From CADCTB01 sp964479465 (GTDB lineage: Bacteria; Actinomycetota; Acidimicrobiia; Acidimicrobiales; AC-14), in NCBI GenBank assembly GCA_964479465.1, contig CAYZMG010000006.1, positions 1-64,000 on the forward strand: DNA of 64,000 nt. Reading direction: 5' to 3'. Within the stretch, counting starts at the first letter, position 1, and every line of letters begins with the position of its first letter. A model generated the notes under the pieces. That model did not search any database, was not told the DNA's origin, and saw only the letters and a program-made list of their open reading frames with translations. Position numbers and translations under genes: made by a program. Positions 1-9,222 of this stretch are shown one piece after another.

Positions 1-1190
1 CAGCTGACCTGGGCCTTTGCCCGCGTCCGATGCAACTTCCGAGGTTTGGCGTAGATGGCTGTGGTCAGCACGCTGGCGTGGCGCAGGACCTGGCCGACCT
101 CGGCCAGGCTGGCCCCGGCTCGCAGCATCTCGGTGGCCGCGGTGTGGCGAAGGCGATGGGCGCGCATCGCCGGCAGGCCGGCTCTGGGGCAGGCAGACCG
201 CACGATCGCGCTCACGCCGCCGGCGCTCAGCCCCTGGTGCGGTGCCCGCACTCGGGTGAAGACCTTCGTGCTCTCGCACCGGGGCCGGCCCCGGTGTAGC
301 CACCCGGCGATGGCCTCGCCCACGTCGGCGGGAAGGGGCAGGCGCTCCTGGCGGCGACCCTTGCCCCGGACGACGATCTCGCCGGCCCGCCAGTCGATGT
401 CGGCCAGCTCCAGCGCCGCCACTTCGCCGGAGCGCAGCCCGAGGCGGGCGAAGACGCTCAGCACGGCGAAGTCACGACGACCGAAGGTGCTCCGACGGTC
501 GCAGCTCGCCAGCAGGCGAGCGACGTCTTGGGGTGAGATCGCCTTTGGGAGCCCGGCCAGACGCCAGCCCGCCACCTTCGGCACTGCCGCCGCCAACTGC
601 ACCTCGGTGCGGCCGCTCAGGTAGAGGTAGCGCAACAGCGACCGCAGTCCGCAACCGATCGACTTGGCCGAACCGACCTTGCGGGTCGTGCACTCCGCGA
701 GCACGAAGTCGTTCACTTCGACGGCGGTGAGACGATCCAGATCGCCATCGTCGGGGCGGGTGGCGAGGAAGAGTCTGGCCACGTGCAGGTAGTCGGCCAC
801 GGTGCCCACGGCAAGGCCCCGTTCCTGCACCAGGTAGGCCCGGTATGCCTCGATCAGCCTCTCGGCTGGCGTGGACGGCCCAGCCGGGACCGGGGTAGCG
901 ACCACGCCGATGCCGCGCAGGTAGCCGAGCATCGGGACCATCGCCTTGGGCGACAGCCACAGCGTGTAGCCCTCGGCCCGTCTGGCCTCCAGGAAGTCGC
1001 TCACGTGGGCGGGCGTCAGATCATCGACGGCGAGCCCTTGCGCGGTGAGCCACCGGCTGGCGTGGGCCATCAACTGCAGCTGGTAGCTCGCCGAGTGGTC
1101 CGTGAAACCCTGTCGGGCCAGTTCCGAACGGAACCCGTCCGAGTACGTCGCCAGTGGCCCCGTCACCTGCACACCCGACGGCCTGCCCAT
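1..1190 (-). CDS. Tyrosine recombinase / integrase, 3' end off the window
   Basis: This is a site-specific DNA recombinase that acts by a tyrosine nucleophile. It reads from an ATG at 1190 (preceded by GGAGAGGAG) through the left edge without a stop, so about 396 residues are visible. An N-terminal SAM-like core-binding domain is followed by the catalytic domain with LGLRSGEV (first Arg), HRLRHTAAT (HxxR) and the nucleophile context TTAIYAKPR close to the edge, so only the last few residues are missing. It resembles the actinobacterial integrases that occur in pairs or trios in RIT/Tn554-like elements. No partner gene is adjacent on this strand; the next one (4488-5573) is 3.3 kb away. Palindromic GCCGA-type sites lie just upstream. 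Confidence 0.9.
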   Translation of the reverse strand, partial: MGRPSGVQVTGPLATYSDGFRSELARQGFTDHSASYQLQLMAHASRWLTAQGLAVDDLTPAHVSDFLEARRAEGYTLWLSPKAMVPMLGYLRGIGVVATPVPAGPSTPAERLIEAYRAYLVQERGLAVGTVADYLHVARLFLATRPDDGDLDRLTAVEVNDFVLAECTTRKVGSAKSIGCGLRSLLRYLYLSGRTEVQLAAAVPKVAGWRLAGLPKAISPQDVARLLASCDRRSTFGRRDFAVLSVFARLGLRSGEVAALELADIDWRAGEIVVRGKGRRQERLPLPADVGEAIAGWLHRGRPRCESTKVFTRVRAPHQGLSAGGVSAIVRSACPRAGLPAMRAHRLRHTAATEMLRAGASLAEVGQVLRHASVLTTAIYAKPRKLHRTRAKAQVS

Positions 1191-1247
1191 AGTTGTCTCC
1201 TCTCCTCATCGGGATCGATGACGAAGACAACACCGGGCGGCCGGCCA

Positions 1248-1368
1248 GGATTATGCCGAGAGGCTCAGCACCACGCGCCGGCCCGGACCTGGGACAACGC
1301 GACCTCTCGCCAGCCGACTCGGCATAATCCGGTGCTCGGCATAATGGAGCTCATGCTGATATCGGCAT
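1248..1368. repeat. Inverted and direct GCCGA repeats upstream of the integrase
   Basis: GGATTATGCCGAG at 1248-1260 is the exact reverse complement of CTCGGCATAATCC at 1318-1330. A further direct copy, CTCGGCATAAT, sits at 1335-1345 and a degenerate TCGGCAT at 1362-1368. The array lies between the recombinase start and an IS256 remnant. This is the arrangement expected for recombinase-binding arms, a core site or an element end. That function is inferred. Confidence 0.5.
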
Positions 1369-1377
1369 GAACTCCAC

Positions 1378-1620
1378 AAGACGGCGAACTGCCTCGACGC
1401 GATGCCGAAGCGGGTGCACGCCGAGGCCGAGGCCAAGGCCGCCATCTAGGGTGCCCCGACCCGAGCCGATGCCCTCGTGGCGGTGCAAGCCGTCGCGGAG
1501 CGCTTCGCCGAGTGGCCCAAGGCTACGGCGAAGATCACCGGCGAGCTCGACACCTTGCTCGCATTCTACGACTTCCTGCACCTGCGGACCACCAACCCAA
1601 TCGAGTCGACGTTCGCGACT
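1378..1620 (+). pseudogene. IS256-family transposase remnant (C-terminal)
   Basis: The conceptual translation contains NCLDAMPKRVHAEAEAKAA, an in-frame TAG at 1447, then WPKATAKITGELDTLLAFYD and HLRTTNPIESTFAT. These are hallmarks of the C-terminal catalytic part of IS256/Mutator transposases. A few residues normally found between LLAFYDFPAEHW and HLRTTN are deleted, and homology ends after FAT. Only about 80 codons of a normally ~400-codon gene survive, so it is non-functional. Confidence 0.8.
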
Positions 1621-1779
1621 GAGCGACAGATTATCTCCATCAATGTCGCCGACGGGGGCGATCCGATCCTCCTTCATTCTGCCGTTCAACACGAGTGGGC
1701 GCGAGATCGGACGCCACGTCGACGACATGTCACCGACGTCAGAGGACTTGTCCCACAACGCATTCAGCGCGATTGGTGT

Positions 1780-2063
1780 AGATAAAGGTGGAACGCTGGC
1801 TGTTCAGCTTCATCACCAAGAACTGGCGGGCCCGGCCCCTCACCAGCTACCGCACCATCGTGGAGCTCATCGGCGCCACCAAGACCAAGAGCGGCCTCCG
1901 GGTCCTCGCCGAGTGGGACCAGGGCAGCTACCCCACCGGCGTCAAGGTCACCGACGAGCAACTGGCCGCGGTCCCTCTCCGTCCGCACGACTGGCACGGC
2001 GAGTGGAACTACACGATCACGCCACCCGAGCCATCGGCGGCGGAGGGCGCAGCGACGCACTAA
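1780..2063 (+). pseudogene. ISAzo13-family transposase remnant (C-terminal)
   Basis: The reading frame gives KVERWLFSFITKNWRARPL, then VELIGATKTKSGL, YPTGVKVTDEQLAAVPL and HDWHGEWNYTI. This is the conserved C-terminal end of ISAzo13 transposases. It has no start of its own and joins the preceding IS256 debris without a visible terminal repeat. About 90 codons remain. Confidence 0.8.
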
Positions 2064-2081
2064 TTGTGCGGTGCTCCCTAA

Positions 2082-2090
2082 TGCTAGTAT
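2082..2090 (+). promoter_or_regulatory. Candidate extended -10 element for the methyltransferase
   Basis: TGCTAGTAT reads as TGn plus a TAGTAT -10 box in a short AT-rich stretch. Transcription would start near 2097, a few bases before the GTG at 2105, for which no Shine-Dalgarno is visible. No convincing -35 is seen. Confidence 0.35.
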
Positions 2091-2104
2091 AGGCGAAAAT
2101 ATGC

Positions 2105-3046
2105 GTGTCAATCTACAACCATAGTCGTCGAACGTGGTCTGATGGTCTAACTCGCATCTTCAGCGGAAGGATAATAGAGTCTGTGGCGAATCCGAATCGG
2201 GTGCAGGTTGGTCGGTGGGTTGTGGACGCTGATTTACCGGGCGAGTTGAGCGCGTCTAGCTTGAGCGAGGCCGACTACGACGCAGTCTACCTAGAGAATC
2301 ACTATCGATTACTTCTTCTAGACGCAGATGCTACGAGCCGATTGCAGTTGTACAATGAAGCCTATGCCACCTTATTCGCCCAGTGGCCGCCGGAGGATGT
2401 CCCCGATCGAGGCGTCAATGAGCGCATCATAAGCATGATTCGTCCATGGCTGGCCGACCGCGACGTCCTTGAGCTCGGGTGTGGCGCGGGCGGGATGGCG
2501 GCCGCCGTGGCTGAGCTGACTCGATCCTTTGTAGGTGTCGACGTAGACCCGAAGCAATTGGCGGTCGCACATGCGAGGGCGCCCCGAGCGACCTTTGTTC
2601 AAGGAACCGCACCAGACCTAACTTTACCGTTCGCCCGTTACGACGTGGTATATTGCAATGACTTCTTCGAGCATCTGCACGTCGAGGATCAGGCGTCGCT
2701 CATTGTTCGTGTTAGGGATGCCTTGCGGCCTGAGGGCTGGCTAATCTTAATCTCGCCAAATGCGCGATTCGGTCCATGGGATATTAGTAGAACGTTTCGG
2801 CTCCGAGGACAATCTGCGCGCGGACTTCATCTCGGAGAACAAAGCTATATCGCCTGGAAGGGAATGCTAAGAGAGGCCGGTTTCAGGGGCCGCACTCTCT
2901 CGCCAATCATCCCAGCTCGGTTTACCACATCTCGGAGGACGTGGCTTGACGCACGGATTAAGGGCTATCTTGAGCGGCTACCTCTGCCGGCACGCGTCGC
3001 CGGTGGCTGCTACATATCAGCGGTTATCCTCGCCGTCCAGCGATGA
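2105..3046 (+). CDS. Class I SAM-dependent methyltransferase
   Basis: This 313-residue protein has a Rossmann methyltransferase core. Motif I is VLELGCGAGGMAAAVA (around residue 120), followed by the acidic ribose-binding strand GVDVDPKQL and motif IV YDVVYCNDFFEHL. It looks like the Methyltransf_11/25 group commonly found in surface-polysaccharide loci. The substrate cannot be read from the sequence. The start is the GTG at 2105; a downstream GTG (2183) is possible. Its base composition is markedly lower in GC than the recombinase debris on both sides and matches the polysaccharide cluster at 7.6-18.7 kb. It may be a displaced member of that cluster. Confidence 0.8.
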   Translation: MSIYNHSRRTWSDGLTRIFSGRIIESVANPNRVQVGRWVVDADLPGELSASSLSEADYDAVYLENHYRLLLLDADATSRLQLYNEAYATLFAQWPPEDVPDRGVNERIISMIRPWLADRDVLELGCGAGGMAAAVAELTRSFVGVDVDPKQLAVAHARAPRATFVQGTAPDLTLPFARYDVVYCNDFFEHLHVEDQASLIVRVRDALRPEGWLILISPNARFGPWDISRTFRLRGQSARGLHLGEQSYIAWKGMLREAGFRGRTLSPIIPARFTTSRRTWLDARIKGYLERLPLPARVAGGCYISAVILAVQR

Positions 3047-3116
3047 GACTACGCTGCCAGCGGAGCCCGTAGGGAGTATGTCCTGAGTCCCGAAAACCTT
3101 CGGTGGCGGGCCCCTA

Positions 3117-4110
3117 TCTGCGCTCGGCTTGCAGCTGGCCATATCCGGCTCCTCAGAGCTGGTGGCCCCGGCGTGTTCGGCCCGACCGGAGCGTCGCCGC
3201 GGGCTCTGCCTGCTGTTGGACTGGCTGGAGGACCAACCCGGCGCCGGGGCCGACGTCGCGGGCGAGGCCTGGGCGCAGGGCCCGGCACAGTGGCCAGAGC
3301 GGGCCGGGAAGTACTCCTCGGCGCGCCTGGAGCTGATGACCAGCTCCCTGCTCGCCGTCGTCGGCGCCGACGGCGTGCGCCCGTCGCTGGCCTGGCTGCT
3401 CACCGGGGGCAAGAGCCGCAAGGTAGCGCGCAACATGATCCGCTCCCGCGACGCCGAGGGCTTCGACCAGACTGCGGCGCCACTGCGAAGACGATCCCGC
3501 CGTCACCCCCCAGGCCCAGGCCCGCATCCTGTTCCGCACCGCGGTGGTCATCGCGGCCAAGGGCGGCACCCTCGCCGACATCACCGTCGGCGACGTCTTG
3601 GAGGTGCTGGAGGCCGAGGTGGGCCGGCGCGGTCAGATGCGTTCCGGCTCGGCCACGTTCGGGGTGCTGCGCCGGATGGGGATCTTCGGTGCCGGTGTGC
3701 CCACCCTGCGGGAGATCCGCAGCCTGGGCCAGCGCTCGGTGGAGGAGCTGGTCGACCGCTACCCGATCGCCTGCCGCCCGGTCCGGGACCTGCTCGTCGA
3801 CTACCTGAATGAGCGACAACCCGTCCTCGACTACGGGAGCCTGCGCAACCAGTCCTACGTACTGGCCAGCTGCTTCTGGTCCGACATCGAGGCCCATTCT
3901 CCCGGCATCGACACTCCTCCGCCTGCCCGCCGAGGTGGCGGCTGGCTGGAAGCGACGCCTGCAGCGCCGGGGCACCACGACCCGGGGCCCCGCCGGCGAG
4001 ACCGTCACCGTCGAGAGGCTGAGCTACCTCGACGTGCNNNNNNNNNNACGTGCTGGCCAGCGTGCGCGCCTTCTACCTCGACCTGGCCCAGTGGGCACTG
4101 GAGGTCTGGA
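3117..4110 (+). pseudogene. Large (~700 aa) tyrosine recombinase, N-terminal half, broken
   Basis: Two frames together encode the N-terminal region of the long actinobacterial recombinase found as the third member of integrase trios. The first frame has GLCLLLDWLEDQPG and RPSLAWLLTGGKSRKVAR. After a shift near 3475 come AKGGTLADITVGDVLEVLEAE, CRPVRDLLVDYLNERQP and, beyond another shift and the N gap, VLASVRAFYLDLAQWALE. Homology stops at about 4105, where it meets the tail of the truncated minus-strand recombinase. The C-terminal half of the same protein family reappears at 6663-7150, so a cassette of about 2.5 kb sits inside the gene. Confidence 0.75.
4038..4047. other. Assembly gap (10 N)
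   Basis: Ten N characters mark a scaffold join of unknown true length inside the recombinase pseudogene. The reading frame across it cannot be trusted. Confidence 0.99.
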
Positions 4111-4540
4111 CGAGCAGGCGGGCGGCGACCTGACACGCCATGCCCGCTCGGGTGCGGACTCCAAAGCCGAGCTCGGCCGCCGCGTCCGCGAACCGCTCGA
4201 CGTCGGTGGCCAACGCCGTCCCCTCGAACTCTCGCCACAGCCGGCTGAACTTGCGGGCGATGAGATAGTCATAGCCCGGTCGCAGCCAGCCCCCCACAAG
4301 CAGGAACGCCACGAAGCCGAACATCTCCCTCGGCACCGCGAGGCGGACATCGAGCGGCTCGATGGCGAAGTCCTGGGGGTCGGGCCAGCGGCGCAGGAAG
4401 GCCCGGGCCGGGCCGACGGAGTTCTTCCACACCCGCCGCCCTCTCGCCCGTAGATAGGCGATGTAGGCGTCGAGCAGTTCGGCGGGGTCAGGCCTGCTGC
4501 GAGGAGCGCTGACGGGTTCGGGCAGCGTCATAGGCGGCAC
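4105..4540 (-). pseudogene. Tyrosine recombinase N-terminal fragment
   Basis: The frame opens at ATG 4531 (or GTG 4540) and overlaps the end of the upstream recombinase by about 50 nt, the usual coupling in recombinase tandems. The visible part is an N-terminal core-binding domain (PAELLDAYIAYLRARGRRVWK, then WPDPQDF and FVAFLLVGGWLRPGYDYL). The gene ends abruptly at about 4105 in sequence belonging to the opposite-strand recombinase, so the whole catalytic domain is missing. It is the second member of a broken recombinase pair or trio. Confidence 0.7.
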
Positions 4541-5573
4541 GGACGTGGGCAGGGGCGAGGTGGATGTAGGCGGCAGCCGAATCGACGTGGTCGTGGCCCA
4601 TGAGCGCCTGCAGGACGGACAGGTCGACGCCCGCCTCGGCCAGGGCGGTGCCGAAGGTGTGGCGCAGGGCGTGGGGATGCCCGGCGGCCACCCCCGCCAG
4701 CCCGCGGTGGTAGCGGAACGCCGTGCGCAGCCCGGCGGGGGTGAGCGGCTGGCCCCGGTGCGGTCCTTTGGCGACGACGAAGAGCGCCGACGCCGAGGTC
4801 TGCGGTCGCTCGGCGAGCAGGTAGGCCTGGATCAGGCCGGCAACGTCGGGATCGACGGGCACTCGTCGCTCCTTGGTCCCCTTGCCCATCACCCGCACCC
4901 AGCCTCGCCCGATGTCGACGTCGCTCACGGCCAACCCGAGAACCTCGGCCGAGCGGAGCCCCGAGAACAGCATCAGACCGGCGATCGCCCGGTCGCGCAG
5001 CGTCTTGAAGCTGGAGAGGAGCGCCTTGGTCTCCGACCGGTCCAACCCACGGGGAAGGCGCCGCGGCTGGCGGACACGCAACTTCGAGCGGGACCGGGGA
5101 CGGGCCAGATGCCCCAGCTCCCCGGACCGTTCCCCCTTCGCCGCCCGCCGCGCCTCGCGTCCACTGGGAACGGGCGAGACCGCATCGGGGTCGCGCAGCT
5201 GACGGTAGGCATACAGGCCGGAGATGGCGGCCAGGCGCCGGTTGATGGTCGCCGGGGCGTAGCCCGCGTTGCGCCCGTCGCGAAGGGAGTACACATTCCC
5301 GCCCGGGCGGCCGGGGACCGCCGCAGTGCGGCACGCCGTCAGGTACCGCAGCAGCGTGTCGGTCACGACCGCCTCGACGGCGATCCCTTCGGCACCCAGC
5401 CACCGCGCGAAGTGCAGCAGGTCGAAGGCATAGGACCGCACCGTCGCGACCGAGTACGCCCGATCCACCAGATAGCCGAGGTACTCCTCGATCAAGGTCA
5501 GGCACCCCGCACCTTGGCCTTGAAACCTCCAGCGCCCGTCGCGCTGCACGAGTCGAAGCACGCTCGCCGTCAT
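4488..5573 (-). CDS. Tyrosine recombinase, apparently intact
   Basis: This 361-residue integrase has an N-terminal phage-integrase SAM-like domain (residues ~25-125), a basic linker (140-175) and the catalytic domain. All catalytic residues are visible: Arg207 in FSGLRSAEV, Lys231 in MGKGTKERR, His301 and Arg304 in HALRHTFGT, His327 in MGHDH and the nucleophile Tyr336 in AAAYIHL. The start is the ATG at 5573. The following recombinase fragment overlaps its 3' end, indicating one transcript. Of the recombinases here it is the only one complete in the window, so it may still act in trans on related ends. Confidence 0.9.
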   Translation of the reverse strand: MTASVLRLVQRDGRWRFQGQGAGCLTLIEEYLGYLVDRAYSVATVRSYAFDLLHFARWLGAEGIAVEAVVTDTLLRYLTACRTAAVPGRPGGNVYSLRDGRNAGYAPATINRRLAAISGLYAYRQLRDPDAVSPVPSGREARRAAKGERSGELGHLARPRSRSKLRVRQPRRLPRGLDRSETKALLSSFKTLRDRAIAGLMLFSGLRSAEVLGLAVSDVDIGRGWVRVMGKGTKERRVPVDPDVAGLIQAYLLAERPQTSASALFVVAKGPHRGQPLTPAGLRTAFRYHRGLAGVAAGHPHALRHTFGTALAEAGVDLSVLQALMGHDHVDSAAAYIHLAPAHVRAAYDAARTRQRSSQQA

Positions 5574-5699
5574 CGAGATCTGACTATCGCATTGATCTCA
5601 CGCGTTGTGAAGAGGATGACTTGGGGATATAGCTGTGTCTTTGCTGAGCAATAACCCTGTGGATTTCGGGCCGCCCCTTTAGTAGTAAAAATAGCCGGT

Positions 5700-6463
5700 T
5701 AATAGGGGATGAGCGGTGCGCGTCGGCAGCACGACGGTGTCGAAGTGGCGGGCCAGCTCCGCGTAGGACGGGTTGAGCTGGGGGTCATACCAGCACGCCT
5801 TGGTCACCCCGGCCCGAAGGTTGTCGGGCACGGTGACCTCGGCCACCCCCGGCCGTAGAACGCCCAGGCGTGGACATGGGCGCCCACCCAGCTGGGGAGG
5901 TCCTGGCCCCGGGTCGCCTCGGCGTAGAGCATGCCGCTGGCCCCGAGCACGGCCACGAACACCTCGGCGGCGACGGACTCGCCGGTGTCGGGGTCGACGT
6001 AGGTGGCCTTGTCGCCGGCGAAGTCGACGAACATGCGCTCCCCCGCGGCATAGGTGAGCCGCATGACCACGTCCTGGCCGGCGAGCCAGCGCTGGTAGTG
6101 CAGGCAGAACTGGCTGTAGCCCCAGCCCTCGGGATGGTCCTCCCGCCACTCCAGCCACAGCAGCCGGAGGGTGACGTGGCGGCCCCGCTTCAGCTCCCGG
6201 TGGACCTCCCGCCACTCCGGCACCGGACGGCGGGCCGCCAGCTCACCGCACGGCGGCGGGAAGAGCTTTGCCTCCAGGGCCGCCGCGTCGAGGCCCTCGG
6301 GCAACGGCCAGGCCAGACCGGCCGCCTCGGCCCGGGCCAGGTACTCGAAGACGGTCGTTCTGCCCGTCCCGACGCTGGCGGCGATGTCGCGAATACTGAT
6401 CCCGGCGGCCTTCAGCCGCAGGACCTCGGTGATCTTGCGCATGGGTAGCTTCCTCCTGGGCAC
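5700..6463 (-). pseudogene. istA: IS21-family transposase IstA, N-terminal part, frameshifted
   Basis: The frame opens at 6463 with a helix-turn-helix (VLRLKAAGISIRDIAASVG, then GRTTVFEYL) and runs into the DDE integrase core with VMRLTYAAGERMFVDFAGD. A shift at about 5845 moves the reading from AFYGRG to AEVTVPDNLRAGVTK and ARHFDTVVLPTRTAHP. Homology stops near 5715, so the last catalytic acidic residue and the Mu C-terminal region are lost, and no istB follows. Terminal repeats of the element lie upstream at 6560-6662. Confidence 0.85.
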
Positions 6464-6559
6464 GTCGGTCCTCCCTCGAATGACAACTTGTGGAAGTCGT
6501 CATCCAAGAGGGCCGCGTGCCCGCCTTGGTGGACCAAGGAGCCGTCCCGTCGCGCTGGG

Positions 6560-6662
6560 GCTCAGGTGTCCGGAATCAACCGGAACGACTGTCCGCTTTC
6601 GACCGGAACGGGTGTCCGGAATCCTCCGGATTCAGTGTCCGCTTTCGACCGGACTACACACT
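6560..6662. repeat. IS21 left-end terminal repeats
   Basis: Several copies of a TGTCCGCTTTCGACCGG / TGTCCGGAATC module alternate here and end in CCGGACTACACA at 6651-6662. The same modules in opposite order, ending TGTGTAATCCGG, occur at 21272-21350 next to istB. Such multiple subterminal repeats with a TGT...ACA tip are typical of IS21 ends. The boundary at 6662 directly abuts recombinase coding sequence. Confidence 0.7.
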
Positions 6663-7150
6663 TGCCTGGTCCAATACCGCCTCCCCACCACCGGGGAGCT
6701 CGTCCCGCTCCTGCAGATCGCTCCCTCCAAGACCGATTCCGAACGGCTCCTGCTCGTCAGCCCCGAGCTAGCCGACGTGCTCAGCGCCGTCATCTGCCGG
6801 GTCCGGGACAACACCGGAGCGGTCCCCCTCGTGCGGGCCCGCGACCCCCAGGAGCACGTCTGGTTGCCCCCGGCCCCGCTGCTGTTCCAGCGCAAGCTCG
6901 GGGCCGAGGACCATGTGATAAGCATCGGGCTGGTCAGCACCCTCCTCGACGAGGGGCTGGCCCGCACCGGGCTCATCGACCGCAGCGACGGTGGGCCGCT
7001 GCGCTGCACCCCGCATGACTTCCGCCGCATGTTCATCACTGACGCCGTCATGAACGGCCTGCCGCCCCACATCGCCCAGATCATCGCCGGCCATCGGGAC
7101 CTCAACGTCACGATGGCTACAAAGCCGTCACAGCCGCCGCCTAAACTGAT
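6663..7150 (+). pseudogene. Large tyrosine recombinase, C-terminal part
   Basis: Immediately at the IS21 tip the frame reads LVQYRLPTTGELVPLLQIAP, then LLLVSPELADVLSAVICRVR and TPHDFRRMFITDAVMNGLPP with HIAQIIAGHRDLNVT. HDFRR and GHRD are the catalytic HxxR and His regions. A one-base shift at about 7115 takes the expected GYKAVTA out of frame and a TAA follows, so the C-terminal tail is also lost. It belongs to the same protein family as 3117-4110. About 120 residues between the two parts are missing. Confidence 0.8.
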
Positions 7151-7295
7151 TCACAAGGAACCTGCGCTGCCCGATTTACACCGCTTCTGGGACGCCACCT
7201 CTCGGGCAGGTCACCACGGCACCTCACTTGCTACAAGGTTATCGGGTCTGTTCTCTTGTCATGTCGTTAAGAAACACTCCTGCGGGTGAGGATTC

Positions 7296-7525
7296 GGAGC
7301 ATCCCTCACCGAGACGCTGATCCTTGACGAGGACGGCCTCTATGACCCGTGCGGGTTCAACGACCGCCTCCTCCTGGGCTTGAAGGGTCAGATGTCCGAA
7401 GCTGAGCTGCACCTGCTGCGGGCCCGAATACGCGGCGGCATCCTGGCCTGGGCACGGCGGGGCAAGCTGGCCCTGCCCCTGCCCGTGGGACTGGTCTACG
7501 ACCCCGCCGGGGCGAGGAGATGTGG
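7296..7525 (+). pseudogene. Large serine recombinase fragment
   Basis: The frame encodes LYDPCGFNDRLLLGLKGQMS, then EAELHLLRARIRGGI and a WARRGKLALPLPVGLVYDPAG stretch. These belong to the end of the resolvase catalytic domain and the start of the recombinase domain in large serine recombinases. The catalytic Ser region and everything after residue ~230 are missing. A C-terminal fragment of the same family lies on the other strand at 20104-21271. Confidence 0.75.
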
Positions 7526-7610
7526 ATGTTCATCGTCTCAGGCGGTAATCTCTACAGTACGCCAAAAACGGATTCGGTGAAGGCGTACTCGCTGAGAAGC
7601 CGATTACTCG

Positions 7611-7640
7611 TTACCACGGTCGAACCCTCAAGCTTAAGAT
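7611..7640 (+). promoter_or_regulatory. Candidate promoter for the wbuB-like gene
   Basis: TTACCA (7611-7616) and TAAGAT (7635-7640) are separated by 18 bp in an AT-richer stretch just before the glycosyltransferase. The match to sigma-70-type boxes is partial. Confidence 0.3.
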
Positions 7641-7658
7641 AGGCAGGTCGGGGCGGCA

Positions 7659-8915
7659 ATGCCGCGAAGCATGAGAATTCTCGTAGTGTCACAATATTTC
7701 CATCCTGAAGCATTCCGGGTTAATGACGTCGTGAGAGGGCTCATCGAAAGGCGTCACGATGTCACGGTGCTCACGGGACAGCCGAACTACGAAGGTGGCG
7801 AGTTTTTCGAGGGTTACTCTGCTTTCTCGCCGCGCTACGAACGACTCATGGGCGCCGACATCCACCGAGTTCCTCTCGTCGCTAGAGGAGGCGGCACGGG
7901 CAGTCGCTTGGCACTCAACTACTTAACGTTCGCGCTAAGCTCGTCGATCTTAGCGCCGGTTATCCTAAAGAGCAAATTCGATGCTATCATTGTTTATCAG
8001 ATGTCGCCAGTTACAATGGCGTTTCCGGCCTTCGTGCTTAAAAAGCTGCGCAACATACCCGTTTTGTTCTGGGTGCAAGATCTCTGGCCGGAGACCTTGA
8101 GAGCCACTGGCAAAGTGCATTCGGAGCAACTCCTTCGCTGGATGGGAAAGCTCGTAGGCGGAATGTATCGGGCCAGTGACATGGTTTTGGTCGAATCGGA
8201 GGCATTCTTGGATGCCATAAGGGAGACTGGGCTTCCCAGCCACCGCGTTGCGTACCTTCCGGAGTGGGCCGAGTCGTTCTATCGCCCGTGCAGCGTGAGC
8301 GATGAGGCGAAAGAAGCGCGTGAAATGCCGAGCGGCTTTAAGGTCGTGTTCGCCGGGAATATCGGTGTGGCACAGTCGATGGAGACAATCCTCGATGCTG
8401 CGCTGCTTCTCAGGGATCACAAGGACATACGATGGGTATTCATCGGCGATGGCCGCCGCAAGGAATGGGCAGAGCAACGGGTTGCAGATCTGAATCTGCA
8501 AGAGCAGGTCGTCTTCCTCGGGCGCCGGCCGCCAACGGCAATGCCGCGGTACTTGGCGCTCGGTGATGTCCTGTTGGTGACGCTTCGAAGCGATCCCGCA
8601 TTCGCCATGACGATTCCGGCGAAGCTGCAGTCCTATCTTGCGTGTGGGAGGCCGGTCGTCGCCGCCCTTGATGGCGAGGGCGCCCGTGTCGTACTCGCGG
8701 CAGGAGCCGGTCTTGCCTGTGCCTCAGAGGACGCGAAGGGCTTAGCCGATGCCATCCAGACGATGTACGAGCAGTCGCCCCAACAGCGAGCTCAGATGGG
8801 GCGTGCTGCTCGCCGATACTATTTAGCGCACTTTGAGCGGGAGTCTTTGTTGGACCAACTCGAGGAGTTCGTACGCACCGTCGTCCAAAGTGGTAGCGTG
8901 AAACCAGTAAATTAG
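7659..8915 (+). CDS. wbuB: GT4 glycosyltransferase, WbuB-like
   Basis: A cytoplasmic glycosyltransferase of 418 residues with the GT-B fold. The N-terminal Rossmann half begins RILVVSQYFHPEAFRVND and contains the WVQDLWPETL signature. The C-terminal donor-binding half has FAGNIGVAQSMETILDAA, GDGRRKEW and YLACGRPVVAALDGEGA. WbuB transfers L-FucNAc or L-QuiNAc in several O-antigen clusters that also carry fnlA/qnlA/qnlB genes, and that gene set occurs at 14.3-17.4 kb. The acceptor is unknown. Starts at ATG 7659 and ATG 7671 are both possible; 7671 gives MRILVVSQ directly. Codon use is lower in GC than the downstream core region. Confidence 0.85.
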   Translation: MPRSMRILVVSQYFHPEAFRVNDVVRGLIERRHDVTVLTGQPNYEGGEFFEGYSAFSPRYERLMGADIHRVPLVARGGGTGSRLALNYLTFALSSSILAPVILKSKFDAIIVYQMSPVTMAFPAFVLKKLRNIPVLFWVQDLWPETLRATGKVHSEQLLRWMGKLVGGMYRASDMVLVESEAFLDAIRETGLPSHRVAYLPEWAESFYRPCSVSDEAKEAREMPSGFKVVFAGNIGVAQSMETILDAALLLRDHKDIRWVFIGDGRRKEWAEQRVADLNLQEQVVFLGRRPPTAMPRYLALGDVLLVTLRSDPAFAMTIPAKLQSYLACGRPVVAALDGEGARVVLAAGAGLACASEDAKGLADAIQTMYEQSPQQRAQMGRAARRYYLAHFERESLLDQLEEFVRTVVQSGSVKPVN

Positions 8916-9222
8916 TCAAAGAACGTCTCTAACGAGCTGGTCTCGGGAAGCCAGCATTGAGAGTCGCCGAGCAGAGCGATGGCGGCAACTTAGGACGTCT
9001 TGCCATGAGTATACATACTGATGTTTCTGGTTGGAGACGGGCGCCCCGAGGCCCTTTTTCTGACGGAGCCGTCGTCGAACGTATGGGGGCCTGGTCCGCT
9101 GCGCGTCACCTGCATCACTCGCGATGGGTACGTCCCCCGTTTTGTCCTCAAAGCAGGCCCACCCCGTTTGCACCTCGACGTCATCGCACCATCGGCTGAG
9201 GCCCATTAGTTAGGCTATCGGA
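8916..9222. other. Intergenic, no supported gene
   Basis: About 300 bp separate the glycosyltransferase and the SDR gene. Short open frames exist on both strands, but none has a recognisable motif or ribosome binding site. No repeat or terminator is evident. Confidence 0.5.

Noticed and set aside
4545..5654. 369-codon plus-strand frame
   Set aside because: Antisense to the intact tyrosine recombinase, whose catalytic residues are all present.
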